Made by a program: the position numbers and the translations under genes
DNA from: Oceanobacter sp. 1_MG-2023
GTDB taxonomy: Bacteria > Pseudomonadota > Gammaproteobacteria > Pseudomonadales > Oceanobacteraceae
Length of the DNA: 50,399 nucleotides
Reading direction: 5' to 3'
Assembly (NCBI RefSeq): GCF_030689025.1
Contig: NZ_JAUYWA010000025.1
Coordinates: forward strand, 1-50,399
In this document: piece after piece, positions 42,334 through 50,399 of the stretch
Layout of the letters: each line of letters starts with the position of its first letter
Numbering within the stretch: the first letter of the stretch is position 1
Notes under the pieces: model-generated
The model's database searches: none
The model's input: the letters and a program-made list of their open reading frames with translations, nothing else
What the model was told of the DNA's origin: nothing

Positions 42334-43800
42334 ATGAGCGCCGAACGTTTTAATCTGTTGTCGTTTACCGGCAAGATGAAAGTCCTCCACCTCAGTTGGA
42401 TGGCATTTTTTATCACCTTTCTGGTGTGGTTTAACCACGCCCCGATGTTGCAGGCCATGGCTGCCAGCCTGGGATTGCAGCCTTCTGAAATCAAAACCTT
42501 GTTGATCCTGAACGTCGCGCTGACCATACCGGCGCGGGTCATTATCGGCATGCTGACCGACCGCTTTGGCCCTCGTATTGTGTATTCCGCCTTGTTGGCG
42601 GTGTGTTCGATCCCCTGTTTTATGTTTGCCCTGGCTGAGGACTTTACACAGGCCGCCATTGCCCGTTTTTTAATGGGCTTTATCGGTGCCGGTTTTGTGA
42701 TTGGGATTCGTATTGTCAGTGAATGGTTTCCGGCGAATGAGCTGGGCACTGCCGAAGGTGTTTATGGTGGCTGGGGCAACTTTGGTTCTGCCGCCGCGGC
42801 CTTTTGTTTGCCGGTGATTGCGCTGTGGTTTGGCGGAGATGATGGCTGGCGGTATGCGATTGGTCTGACAGGGCTGATCAGTCTGTTGTTCAGCGTGGTG
42901 TATTACCAGAACATTACCGATACCCCCAAGGGCGCGACCTATTTCAAACCCAAACACATGGGAGCAATGGAAGTGACCAGCCAGGGAGATTTCTTCTTGT
43001 TGCTGATCATGAAAGTGCCGATGTATGCCGCCATGGCGCTGCTGGCCTGGAAGTTATCGCCTGCCGGAGTGAGCATGTTGTCCGAGACCACGGCGCTGAT
43101 GTGTTATATCGGTTTGGTGCTGCTGTACGCCTATGAGGTATCACACGTCTGGAAAGTGAACAAAACCGTCTTTAGCGAAGCCGTGCCTGAGATGCATCGG
43201 TATGAGTTCAGGCAGGTGGCGGTATTGAATATTCTCTACTTCGCCACGTTTGGTTCCGAGCTGGCGGTGGTGTCCATGCTGCCGCTGTTTTTTGCCGAAA
43301 CCTTTGATCTGTCGCCGGTGATCGCCGGTATGGTGGCGTCTGCCTATGCCTTTATGAATCTGATGTCGCGCCCGGGAGGCGGCTGGTTATCTGACAAGTT
43401 TGGCCGTAAACCGACCTTGTTGATTCTGACCGCGGGTCTGGCGGTGGGCTATCTGGTGATGGGAATGGTGGATAGCGAATGGCCGGTCTGGTTGGCGGTA
43501 GTGGCAGCCATGGTGTGTTCTTTCTTTGTGCAATCGGGGGAAGGGGCTGTGTTTGCGGTGGTGCCGCTGATCAAGCGTCGTTTGACTGGCCAGATTGCCG
43601 GTATGACAGGGGCGTATGGTAACGTTGGAGCGGTTACCTATCTGACGATCTTGTCGCTGGTGGAATACTCGACTTTCTTTATGGTGATTTCAGGCACAGC
43701 GGTGGTGGGTTTTATTGCTCTGTTGGCAATGAAAGAACCCAAGGGCCATATGGCTGAAGTAAACGACGATGGCACTGTCGAAATGATCAGTGTGAACTGA
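42334..43800 (+). CDS. nasA: Nitrate/nitrite transporter, NarK/NasA family (MFS)
   Basis: 488 residues, about 12 transmembrane helices. The N-terminal MKVLHLSWMAFFITFLVWFNHAPM is the family start, with its conserved aromatic and Asn residues. RVIIGMLTDRFGPR is the MFS loop motif, and the nitrate signatures appear as AGWGN-like YGGWGNFGSAAAAF in TM5 and GEGAVFAVVPLI...GMTGAYGNVGAVTYLTI in TM11. Probably nitrate import for assimilation. The start at 42334 fits the family. The phosphatase-kinase gene follows 40 bp later, the pairing found in the P. aeruginosa nasA locus. Confidence 0.92.
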   Translation: MSAERFNLLSFTGKMKVLHLSWMAFFITFLVWFNHAPMLQAMAASLGLQPSEIKTLLILNVALTIPARVIIGMLTDRFGPRIVYSALLAVCSIPCFMFALAEDFTQAAIARFLMGFIGAGFVIGIRIVSEWFPANELGTAEGVYGGWGNFGSAAAAFCLPVIALWFGGDDGWRYAIGLTGLISLLFSVVYYQNITDTPKGATYFKPKHMGAMEVTSQGDFFLLLIMKVPMYAAMALLAWKLSPAGVSMLSETTALMCYIGLVLLYAYEVSHVWKVNKTVFSEAVPEMHRYEFRQVAVLNILYFATFGSELAVVSMLPLFFAETFDLSPVIAGMVASAYAFMNLMSRPGGGWLSDKFGRKPTLLILTAGLAVGYLVMGMVDSEWPVWLAVVAAMVCSFFVQSGEGAVFAVVPLIKRRLTGQIAGMTGAYGNVGAVTYLTILSLVEYSTFFMVISGTAVVGFIALLAMKEPKGHMAEVNDDGTVEMISVN

Positions 43801-43840
43801 TGTTGATCAAAACGATCCTGGACCTGAGCCATTATGAGTA

Positions 43841-45589
43841 ATGAGTAGCAACACATTAGACATCCAGTTTGGTGGTGTCACTACCGCTGGTACCAAGGTG
43901 CTCAACCAGGATGCGTTTGCGCTTTATCAGCCGACCTTGTCAGCCGTCAAATACAAGGGCATCGGAGTCTGTATTGCTGATGGCGTCAGTTGCAGTGATA
44001 ATGCGCAGCAGGCCAGCGCCACCAGCGTGACGCATTTTTTGCAGGATTATTACAGCACACCCGACAGCTGGGATGTCAAAACCGCTGCCGCCCGAGTGTT
44101 GTCGGCGCTGAATGCCTGGCTATTCCATCATGGCCAGCAGGCCAGTGCCCGGCACAATGGTTTGGTCACGACCTTTAGCGGCATGGTGCTTAAATCCCGC
44201 ACGGCCCACCTGTTTCATGTTGGCGACAGCCGGATTTATCACTGGCGAGAGGGGGGGCTGGAACCGCTCACTCGTGATCATGTACACAATAGCCAGGGTG
44301 GCTCGGCCTTGTCCCGGGCGTTAGGGATGGACTCCCGTCTGGAAGTGGACTATCTGACCTGTGATCTGCAGGTTGGCGATCAATTATTGCTCACCACGGA
44401 TGGTGTTCACGGGTTTGTCAGTCATGAGCAGCTGCAACAAGCCATGGCGAGCGTTGGAGCGGATACGCGCCAGCATCAGATTGAGCATATTTGTCGAGAC
44501 GTGCTGGATGCGGCTTTGCAGGCCGGATCGGATGACAACCTGACCTGTGTGATGGTACGGATTCAGTCCTTGCCCGCTGCCGGGTTGGATGAAACACAAC
44601 GGGCTGTCAACGCCCGGGTCATTCCACCGGTATTAGCTGTTGGCCAAACGCTGGATTATTACCGGGTGACGCAGGTGATACATGCCAATGCCCGCAGCCA
44701 TCTTTATAAAGTAATCGATCGCCGTGATGGTCGTTTTTATGCCCTTAAAGCGCCATCGCTCAACTTTGAAGATGACCCTGTGTATCTCGATGGTTTTGCC
44801 CGGGAGCAGTGGATCGGCAGTCGCCTTGATCACCCCAACCTGATGAAAGTGTATCCGCAGCAGGCCAATAGCCGCTTTCTGTATCACATCTGTGAATGGA
44901 TTGATGGCTGCAGTTTGCGGCAGTGGATGCTGGATCACCCGATGGCCGATTTACCCCAGGTACGGGCCTTGGCCGACCAGTTGATTAATGGCCTGAGAGT
45001 TATGCAACGAATGGGTATGGTGCACCGTGATCTTAAACCGGAAAACGTTATTCTGGCCGCTGACGGCAATATCAAGATTATTGATTACGGCACCGTTATG
45101 GTACGGGGGTTGGCAGAGTCCGGCGTCTTCGACGATGAAGATATGCCGCTGGGGTCGGTGAATTATATCGCCCCAGAATATGTGATTGATGGTATCGCCA
45201 ACAGTCAGAGTGATCTGTTTTCATTGGCGGTGATGGTGTACGAAATGCTTTCTGGCCAACAACCCTTTGCCATGGAGCAGGCTGGGCGGCGTGGGGCCAA
45301 ATCAACGCATGAATGGCAATATCGACCGATTCGGCAATACCGCCCGGACTTGCCGCTATGGCTGGAGCTGGTATTGCAAAAGGCGGCACACCCCGTGATA
45401 CGACAACGGTATGATTCCTTTTCCGAGTTTCGTACCGACCTCTATCAGCCCAATAACAGCTTGTTGCAGCAACACACCCGAGAGCCTTTGATCAAGCGAC
45501 ATCCTTTGAGTTTCTGGCAGACGCTGAGTGCGCTACTGATGCTGATTGCGATGGTGGAAGCCTGGTGGATTCTGGGGCATGTTGCCTGA
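43841..45589 (+). CDS. Fused PP2C phosphatase and Ser/Thr protein kinase of the nitrate locus
   Basis: 582 residues. Residues 1-235 are a PP2C-type phosphatase (GVCIADGVSCSDNAQQAS, LFHVGDSRIYHWREGGLEPLTRDH, TDGVHGFV, GSDDNLTCVMV). Residues about 265-530 are a Hanks-type kinase with HRDLKPENVIL (Asp about 393) and DYG in place of DFG. The usual Lys is in FYALKAPSL, and GSVNYIAPEY marks the activation segment. A single C-terminal membrane helix ends the protein. The same fusion sits between nasA and nirBD in Pseudomonas. Its target is not known. Likely cotranscribed with nasA. Confidence 0.92.
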   Translation: MSSNTLDIQFGGVTTAGTKVLNQDAFALYQPTLSAVKYKGIGVCIADGVSCSDNAQQASATSVTHFLQDYYSTPDSWDVKTAAARVLSALNAWLFHHGQQASARHNGLVTTFSGMVLKSRTAHLFHVGDSRIYHWREGGLEPLTRDHVHNSQGGSALSRALGMDSRLEVDYLTCDLQVGDQLLLTTDGVHGFVSHEQLQQAMASVGADTRQHQIEHICRDVLDAALQAGSDDNLTCVMVRIQSLPAAGLDETQRAVNARVIPPVLAVGQTLDYYRVTQVIHANARSHLYKVIDRRDGRFYALKAPSLNFEDDPVYLDGFAREQWIGSRLDHPNLMKVYPQQANSRFLYHICEWIDGCSLRQWMLDHPMADLPQVRALADQLINGLRVMQRMGMVHRDLKPENVILAADGNIKIIDYGTVMVRGLAESGVFDDEDMPLGSVNYIAPEYVIDGIANSQSDLFSLAVMVYEMLSGQQPFAMEQAGRRGAKSTHEWQYRPIRQYRPDLPLWLELVLQKAAHPVIRQRYDSFSEFRTDLYQPNNSLLQQHTREPLIKRHPLSFWQTLSALLMLIAMVEAWWILGHVA

Positions 45590-45639
45590 CCCTGTCTTCC
45601 TGCTTGATGCCCCAGACCCCAGACCAGCCCCCAGCTGCT

Positions 45640-46998
45640 TTACAGCGAGTGTAAAAAATCCAGCAAGGCCCGACGTTGTTCACGGCTCATCAGGGTAACG
45701 GCCGTTCGACTTTTACTGGCTTCTCCGCCATGCCATAAAATCGCTTCCAGCAGGTTACGGGCGCGGCCATCGTGAAGAAAACCGGGGTGGTCGGAGACCT
45801 TGTCCGCGAGCCCGATTCCCCATAATGGCGTCGTCCGCCATTCCTGACCGCTGGCGTTAAAATCCGGGCGATTATCCGCCAGCTCTGGCCCCATATCGTG
45901 CAAGAGCAAATCACTCCAGGGCTGAATGGTGCGATTGGCCAGAATCGCCGGGCTGGCATTGGCCGCGGTTTTGAATTGTGCTCGATGGCAGCTCTCACAA
46001 CCGGCTTGATAAAACAGCTGTTCGCCAAGTTGTACGTTCGGTGCCTCGGGCTGACGTCGGGCAGGTAATGCCAGCGTTTGATGATAAAACACCAGCTGAT
46101 CAAGTTGCTCGTCGCTCAATTCCGGGTCACCACCGGTGGCGGCGGTCTGGCAGTCGGTTTGTGCCGCGGTGCAATTCTGGTCTGGAAACAGAGAGGAGCT
46201 GATACCCAGATCACCGTGAAAGGCCGACGCAATCTGCTGGCGCAAATTGGGCACGTTGGCTTTGTAACCAAAACGGCCAGTCGTCATCTGTTGCAGGGCG
46301 ACATCGTAAACCGGATTGGGGCGGCCGGAGATACCATCGGCATCACGGTCTTCCGGGTCGGCCCGCTGCAAAATAGCCGCGTTGGGGATGGCATCCAGCA
46401 ACCCCTGACCAACCAGCGCCGGGCCAATGCGGGCGGAGGTCAGTAGCTCTGTGGCAGGTTGGCAGCGGCTGGCGGACAGATTGAGTTGTGGTCGTCGCAA
46501 TGTTACTGCGGTGTCATCCGCCAGTCGGACTACCTGTTCCTGATACGACACACTGGCTTTCCCTTCGCCTGCCACACCGGGCACGCCCTGTTCATTCAGC
46601 TGGTCACCGCAGAACGGATGAGGCCGTGGCCCGCCATGGATATCGTGGCCGGGCAAGCTCAGGCGTACCAACATGGAGCGCATGGCCTGGCCGGGCCTGT
46701 CGGGTGCCCGTCCATGGCCATTGCCGGGGTGACAGCTGGCACAAGAGATGGCGTTATACAGCGGCCCGAGGCCATCGACTTGCTGATCCGCCGAGGGTGA
46801 AATCACCCACATCTGGGCAAACAGACTGCGTCCTTGCAGAAACTGTTCAAGCTCTGTGGCTGTTAATCCGGGCATTGGCTGTGACAGCGCCCGTCGACCC
46901 AGTGCCGAGCTGGTGATTGGATCCGCAGCGGCAAGACTGGGCAGCAGTATTAACCACAGCAGTAGCAACCGCAGCGTTATAACAACGGGTGACATCAT
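45640..46998 (-). CDS. Di-haem c-type protein of the DUF1111/thiol-oxidoreductase-like family
   Basis: 452 residues. The signal peptide ends near residue 25 (SLAAADP). The two haem c motifs are CASCH (about 84-88) and CESCH (about 335-339). GHDIHGGPRPHPFCGDQLNEQGVPGVAGEG and HDMGPELADN...TTPLWGIGLADKVSDHPGFLHDGRARNLLEAILWHGGEA are typical of this family. Periplasmic redox protein of uncertain function, often encoded beside metal-uptake or imelysin genes. Its start overlaps the end of the binding-protein gene by 4 bp (ATGA). Confidence 0.88.
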   Translation of the reverse strand: MMSPVVITLRLLLLWLILLPSLAAADPITSSALGRRALSQPMPGLTATELEQFLQGRSLFAQMWVISPSADQQVDGLGPLYNAISCASCHPGNGHGRAPDRPGQAMRSMLVRLSLPGHDIHGGPRPHPFCGDQLNEQGVPGVAGEGKASVSYQEQVVRLADDTAVTLRRPQLNLSASRCQPATELLTSARIGPALVGQGLLDAIPNAAILQRADPEDRDADGISGRPNPVYDVALQQMTTGRFGYKANVPNLRQQIASAFHGDLGISSSLFPDQNCTAAQTDCQTAATGGDPELSDEQLDQLVFYHQTLALPARRQPEAPNVQLGEQLFYQAGCESCHRAQFKTAANASPAILANRTIQPWSDLLLHDMGPELADNRPDFNASGQEWRTTPLWGIGLADKVSDHPGFLHDGRARNLLEAILWHGGEASKSRTAVTLMSREQRRALLDFLHSL

Positions 46999-48299
46999 AA
47001 GGTTGCCTCTCCGGCAATCACCTGGCGAGCCAGGTCAGCGGCGGCGGCATACTGGCGGGCGAACTCGCCTTGCCACTGCTGTTCCAGTGTCTGGCAACGG
47101 GCGTCGGCGGCCGGGTTGTGCTCTCGTTGTTGAAAATCGTGCAGTATCTCGGAGGTAGCGTCGGGTTCGGTCACTGGCAGGCGATGAAAGAGCGCGTAAG
47201 CCTGTTGCAGTATCGGGTTGTTTTCCGGTTCCGGGGCAGCCAGCTGGCTGGCCTGATGCAGCAGTCGGCTGGTCTCGATCAGCGCCGGGTGATTGTGAGT
47301 AATGGCGGCATCAAACAGGGCGTTGGTGAGGGGGCGTCGGCTCAGGCCCTTGGCCGGGTTATAACGACTGTCCAGTGCCAGGCCGAAGGGGTTGGGTATA
47401 TTGTCCGGTGCCTGTTGGTAGACCGAAGGGCGTATAGGGAGTTTGCGAATATCCGGGTGAAACAACAGCTGTTGTCCTGCTTCCGAGAGCACAAAGCGAA
47501 TAAATAACCGGGCGGCGTCCGGCTGGCGGCTATCCGTCATCAGGGCGATATGGGCCGGATTAAAGGCGGTTTGTTGCGGGTAAACAAAGCGCCCGTCTGC
47601 GCCGCTGGCAATGGTGGCGTTGGCAAAAAAGTCCATGGTCAGGCCGATGGCTGCCTGGCCAGTGCTGACCTTGTCGGTAACAAAACTGCCACGGCGATCG
47701 ACCAGTTGGCTGTTCGCGGCAATGGCTTGCCAGTTGTTCCAGCCCTGTTGCCAACCGTCGGCCTGCAAGAGCTGATCGATCAGCATCGGCGCGTAACCGA
47801 CCGCCGAGGGTACCGGCAGTGCGACCGTGCCCCGCAACCGAGGGTTTGTCAGATCGTGCCAGCTGGTTGGTTCGGCAACGGCAAGTTGCTGCAGACGTTG
47901 GGGGTTGATAAACAAACCATAACCGGCAATTTCACTGGCAATAAAGGTATCGTCCATGTCCCGCAGCCGGGTCTGGTCGAGATGATCCGGCAAGCCAGTA
48001 CGATCCAGCTTTAACGGTGCCAGAGCACCGGCGGCTTTTAAGCGCAGGTAGTTGGTTTGGGATGGCGTCCAGTAGACATCCACGCCTCCCTGCTGCGGTT
48101 GCAACAGGTAAGGCAGGGCATCAAAGGGCATACGCCAGAGGACATTGAGTTGCAGGGTTGGGTGTTGTTCTTCAAACGCTTGCTGAAATGCTGATACGAC
48201 CGGTTGCGGGTAGCTGGTCATCAGGGTAATGGTCTGGGCGCTGGTGGTCAGCGTATGCAGTAACAACAGCGCTGGCAGCAGCAGGTGACGATATAACAT
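46995..48299 (-). CDS. Periplasmic binding protein, Fe3+/AfuA-like
   Basis: 434 residues. Signal peptide MLYRHLLLPALLLLHTLTTSAQ, then ITLMTSYPQPVVSAFQQAFEEQHPTLQLNVLWR, a Fe3+/2-aminoethylphosphonate-type substrate-binding fold (DVYWTPSQTNYLRLKAAGALAPL, SWHDLTNPRLRGTVALP, GQAAIGLTMDFFA). A C-terminal extension of about 100 residues goes beyond the usual length. No ABC permease or ATPase gene is adjacent. The start at 48299 has GGGAG upstream. The gene lies 14 bp after the TonB receptor gene, in the same operon. Confidence 0.86.
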   Translation of the reverse strand: MLYRHLLLPALLLLHTLTTSAQTITLMTSYPQPVVSAFQQAFEEQHPTLQLNVLWRMPFDALPYLLQPQQGGVDVYWTPSQTNYLRLKAAGALAPLKLDRTGLPDHLDQTRLRDMDDTFIASEIAGYGLFINPQRLQQLAVAEPTSWHDLTNPRLRGTVALPVPSAVGYAPMLIDQLLQADGWQQGWNNWQAIAANSQLVDRRGSFVTDKVSTGQAAIGLTMDFFANATIASGADGRFVYPQQTAFNPAHIALMTDSRQPDAARLFIRFVLSEAGQQLLFHPDIRKLPIRPSVYQQAPDNIPNPFGLALDSRYNPAKGLSRRPLTNALFDAAITHNHPALIETSRLLHQASQLAAPEPENNPILQQAYALFHRLPVTEPDATSEILHDFQQREHNPAADARCQTLEQQWQGEFARQYAAAADLARQVIAGEATL

Positions 48300-48313
48300 C
48301 GGTATCACTCCCT

Positions 48314-50299
48314 TCAGAATTGCCAGTTCAGGCTGGCATGCCACTGACGACCCGGTTCAGGAAAGCCGTCATCCAGGGCGTAGTTGCGATCACCGAGGTT
48401 GGTAACGCCGAGCTGGCCTTTGAGGGTCTGGGTGAAATCGTAGTCGGCAGTCAGATCGATTCGGCTCCAGGCGGCCAGCTCGATAGTGCCATCGCTGTCG
48501 CTGTAACGTTCACTTTCGTACTGGCCCCGAATGGCCAGGCGGAGAGGATTTGTTGCCTGCCAGCTGATACGTCCCTGCAGTTTGTGGTCTGGTACATCGG
48601 TCAGGACCAGGTCGGAGCTGTCGTTGGTGCGCTTCAACAGGCTGTAATTGGCATCCAGTTGCAGGCTGTCGCCAATCCAGCTGACGGCGCTCAGTTCCAG
48701 CCCTTTGCTGGTGACCTTGCCGATGTTTTGCAGCTGGTAGGTGTCTTCATCGAGGTCAACAGACTGGATCAGATCACGAATCTTGCTATAGAAAACGGTG
48801 CCGTCCAGCCGTAGCCAGTCGCCCCAGAGTTGTGAGCCGCCAGCCTCCAGAATGGTGGATTTTTCTGCTTCCAGATCCGGGTTGGGCAACGCCGACCCCA
48901 TGCGATAGGAGTAGCGGTCCTTGATGGTCGGGAAGCGGGTTTTGCGGGAGAGGGTCAGACGGACTTCACGCTGTTTGTCCAGCTGGGCAAACCAGCCGAT
49001 TTGCGGATTCCAGGCACTGGCGTTGTTATTGTCGAAGTCGCTGATCAGACCGGTGTCGCTATCGTACTCTTCCGCTTGCAGGCTTCTTCTGCGGTCGTGA
49101 CTGATACCGGCTACAAGGTATTGCTGCGGCGACAGCATCCAGGTGTCTTCCACAGCCAGCGAGATGATGTCGTCTTCATAATTCTGTTTCGGGTCGTCGT
49201 CATCGTGTTCTTCGTGGTGGTCGAGCTTGTAGTGCAAGGCGGCCTTGAGACTGTGATTGCCCAGTGGCTGACCATATTCCAGGCTGGCACCATAGCTGTA
49301 ATCATCGTACCAGCTGCGGAAGGCATAGCCATAGGTCTGGCTGCTGTAGCTGTCGTCATCATAGCTGTAGAGTGAGTTTTCAAAAATATCGTAATACACC
49401 CGGCTTTTTATATAGCGGCCTTCACCCAGGCTGGTTTGGGTCACGACGTAGAGGCTCTCCTTGTTCCAGTATGGCCATTGCCAGTAACGGGCACTGGTGG
49501 AACTGTCGGTACCGGCATAGGGAGGAGTGCCTTTTTCCCCTTGCTGATTGATATAACCAATGGCGTATTCATCACTGCTATTCGGGGTGTAGCCCAGTTT
49601 CAGGCTGATTTTCTGGTCGTTGCGATAGGAGTTGTCACGCAAGCCGCCATCTTCTGTATCAACGGCTTCAAAATCATCGGATAAGGCCCAGGCATTCTGG
49701 TCGAGCCAGGAGGCACTGATCTGGCTGTACCAGAGCCCTTGATTACTGCCGATGTTCATCCAGACCCGTTGGCTGTCGCTGCCATCTTGCTCACCACTGG
49801 CATAACCAATACCGATATCGCCTTCCCATATTTGCTGTGGCCGGCGGCTGATCAGGTTAATGGCTCCACCCAGGGTATTGGGGCCATACAAGACTGAACT
49901 GAAACCTTTGCTGACATTGATTTCAGCCAGGTCGTAGGTGGTAAAGCGGCCAAGGTCAACATAGCCGTCATAGGGTACATACACTGGAATGCCATCGATA
50001 AAAACCGGAATCTGGCGCAGGTCGTTACCACGGATATAAAGGGTTTGTTCATTACGGGAACCGAATGTACTGAGGGTAACGCCGGGGAGCAAATCCAGCG
50101 CTTCACCAACGGTTTCCCGGTTTTCTTCGCGGAGTGCCTGGGTGTCGATTGATTCACTGCTGGTGGCTGGTAATGTCTGTTCAGCGCTGACTTCGATACG
50201 CCCCAGTTCGAAACGATCGGTGTTGTCTGCTGATGCCGCCATGGCGGTCATAATACTCAGGACGCCGGCCGGTACTGCTTTCCTGTAACGCTGCTCCAT
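48314..50299 (-). CDS. TonB-dependent outer-membrane receptor
   Basis: 661 residues. Signal peptide about 1-24; a TonB-box-like segment FELGRIEVSAE; plug domain with VGEALDLLPGVTLSTFGSRNEQTLYIRGNDLRQIPVFIDGIPVYVPYDGYVDLGRF and VLYGPNTLGGAINLISRRP; then a 22-strand barrel ending WHASLNWQF with the terminal Phe. Many Asp/Tyr-rich loops (EDIIS, YDDDSYSSQTY, HHEEHDDDDPKQNYED) could bind metal ions. It opens an operon with a Fe3+-type binding protein and a di-haem protein, so metal or metal-chelate uptake is likely. The leader before the ATG is only 23 bp from mobile element copy 4. Confidence 0.93.
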   Translation of the reverse strand: MEQRYRKAVPAGVLSIMTAMAASADNTDRFELGRIEVSAEQTLPATSSESIDTQALREENRETVGEALDLLPGVTLSTFGSRNEQTLYIRGNDLRQIPVFIDGIPVYVPYDGYVDLGRFTTYDLAEINVSKGFSSVLYGPNTLGGAINLISRRPQQIWEGDIGIGYASGEQDGSDSQRVWMNIGSNQGLWYSQISASWLDQNAWALSDDFEAVDTEDGGLRDNSYRNDQKISLKLGYTPNSSDEYAIGYINQQGEKGTPPYAGTDSSTSARYWQWPYWNKESLYVVTQTSLGEGRYIKSRVYYDIFENSLYSYDDDSYSSQTYGYAFRSWYDDYSYGASLEYGQPLGNHSLKAALHYKLDHHEEHDDDDPKQNYEDDIISLAVEDTWMLSPQQYLVAGISHDRRRSLQAEEYDSDTGLISDFDNNNASAWNPQIGWFAQLDKQREVRLTLSRKTRFPTIKDRYSYRMGSALPNPDLEAEKSTILEAGGSQLWGDWLRLDGTVFYSKIRDLIQSVDLDEDTYQLQNIGKVTSKGLELSAVSWIGDSLQLDANYSLLKRTNDSSDLVLTDVPDHKLQGRISWQATNPLRLAIRGQYESERYSDSDGTIELAAWSRIDLTADYDFTQTLKGQLGVTNLGDRNYALDDGFPEPGRQWHASLNWQF

Positions 50300-50322
50300 C
50301 GGGGTAATCCTCTGCGGTTAGT

Positions 50323-50399
50323 GGGGACATCTATTTAATCCGGTGCTCACTCTGGGCTACCGGATGGTTTCGAATCACGAAGCCGACTTGCAGGCCTGA
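50323..50399 (+). mobile_element. MITE-like element, copy 4 (cut by the window end)
   Basis: Begins GGGGACATCTATTTAATCC and is identical to copy 2 over its visible 77 bp. The left flank is TAGT (50319-50322), which should recur at the right end outside the window. It lies 24 bp upstream of the TonB receptor start codon, so it sits in or replaces that gene's promoter. Confidence 0.9.

Noticed and set aside
1..50399. CRISPR array, tRNA, rRNA or prophage
   Set aside because: No regularly spaced short repeats, tRNA cloverleaf with a CCA-type 3' end, rRNA motif or phage gene was recognised on either strand.

Overview
The window is ordinary chromosomal DNA of a Gammaproteobacterium, most likely from the Pseudomonadales/Oceanospirillales side. 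I base this on pyrD-rmf-rlmKL in the order known from pseudomonads, purE-purK, yaiL- and yajG-type genes, pilU, and nasA next to a phosphatase-kinase gene. Two genes tied to nitrogen fixation elsewhere (cowN and a Nif11-domain gene) suggest a diazotroph, but no nitrogenase gene lies in the window. I see no rRNA, tRNA, CRISPR array, phage or complete IS.

Layout. 1-5.3 kb: ung, pyrD, rmf, rlmKL and a small heme-degrading-type monooxygenase. 5.5-8.2 kb: pilU, a Crp/Fnr regulator that resembles the CO sensor CooA, and cowN, with a CooA-type operator between the last two. 8.2-14 kb: pgm, an AlkC-type DNA glycosylase, a ferredoxin-reductase-truncated-haemoglobin fusion and a DUF4278 protein. 14-20.5 kb: an RND efflux pair, a sirtuin and a patatin phospholipase. 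20.7-28.9 kb: housekeeping genes (riboflavin synthase, glutaredoxin, TSUP transporter, YbjQ, YaiL, PurK, PurE, YaaA, YajG), a porin and a Nif11 gene. 29-40 kb: a catabolic island whose content and order fit indole to anthranilate (iif-like genes) and anthranilate to catechol (antABC), with two AraC regulators and an outer-membrane channel. 40.2-45.6 kb: a nitrate-assimilation locus with a NirB-N-terminus-like flavoprotein diverging from a nitrate transporter and a PP2C/kinase fusion. 45.6-50.3 kb: a metal-uptake-like operon (TonB receptor, periplasmic binding protein, di-haem protein).

The strongest non-coding feature is a family of four small non-coding mobile elements (about 265 bp, one 83-bp deletion form, one cut by the window end). 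They have 19-bp terminal inverted repeats starting GGGGACATC, and the three complete copies are flanked by different 4-bp target duplications. One insertion replaced the C-terminus of the haemoglobin fusion; the others sit 24-62 bp from start codons.

Regulatory reading. CowN appears to be under a CooA-like CO sensor encoded just upstream. The divergent nitrate genes each have a sigma-54-like promoter, and the flavoprotein leader carries an ANTAR-like hexaloop hairpin followed by an intrinsic terminator. The antABC promoter has a 22-bp-spaced direct repeat typical of AraC-family sites, and an intrinsic terminator separates antABC from the indole genes.
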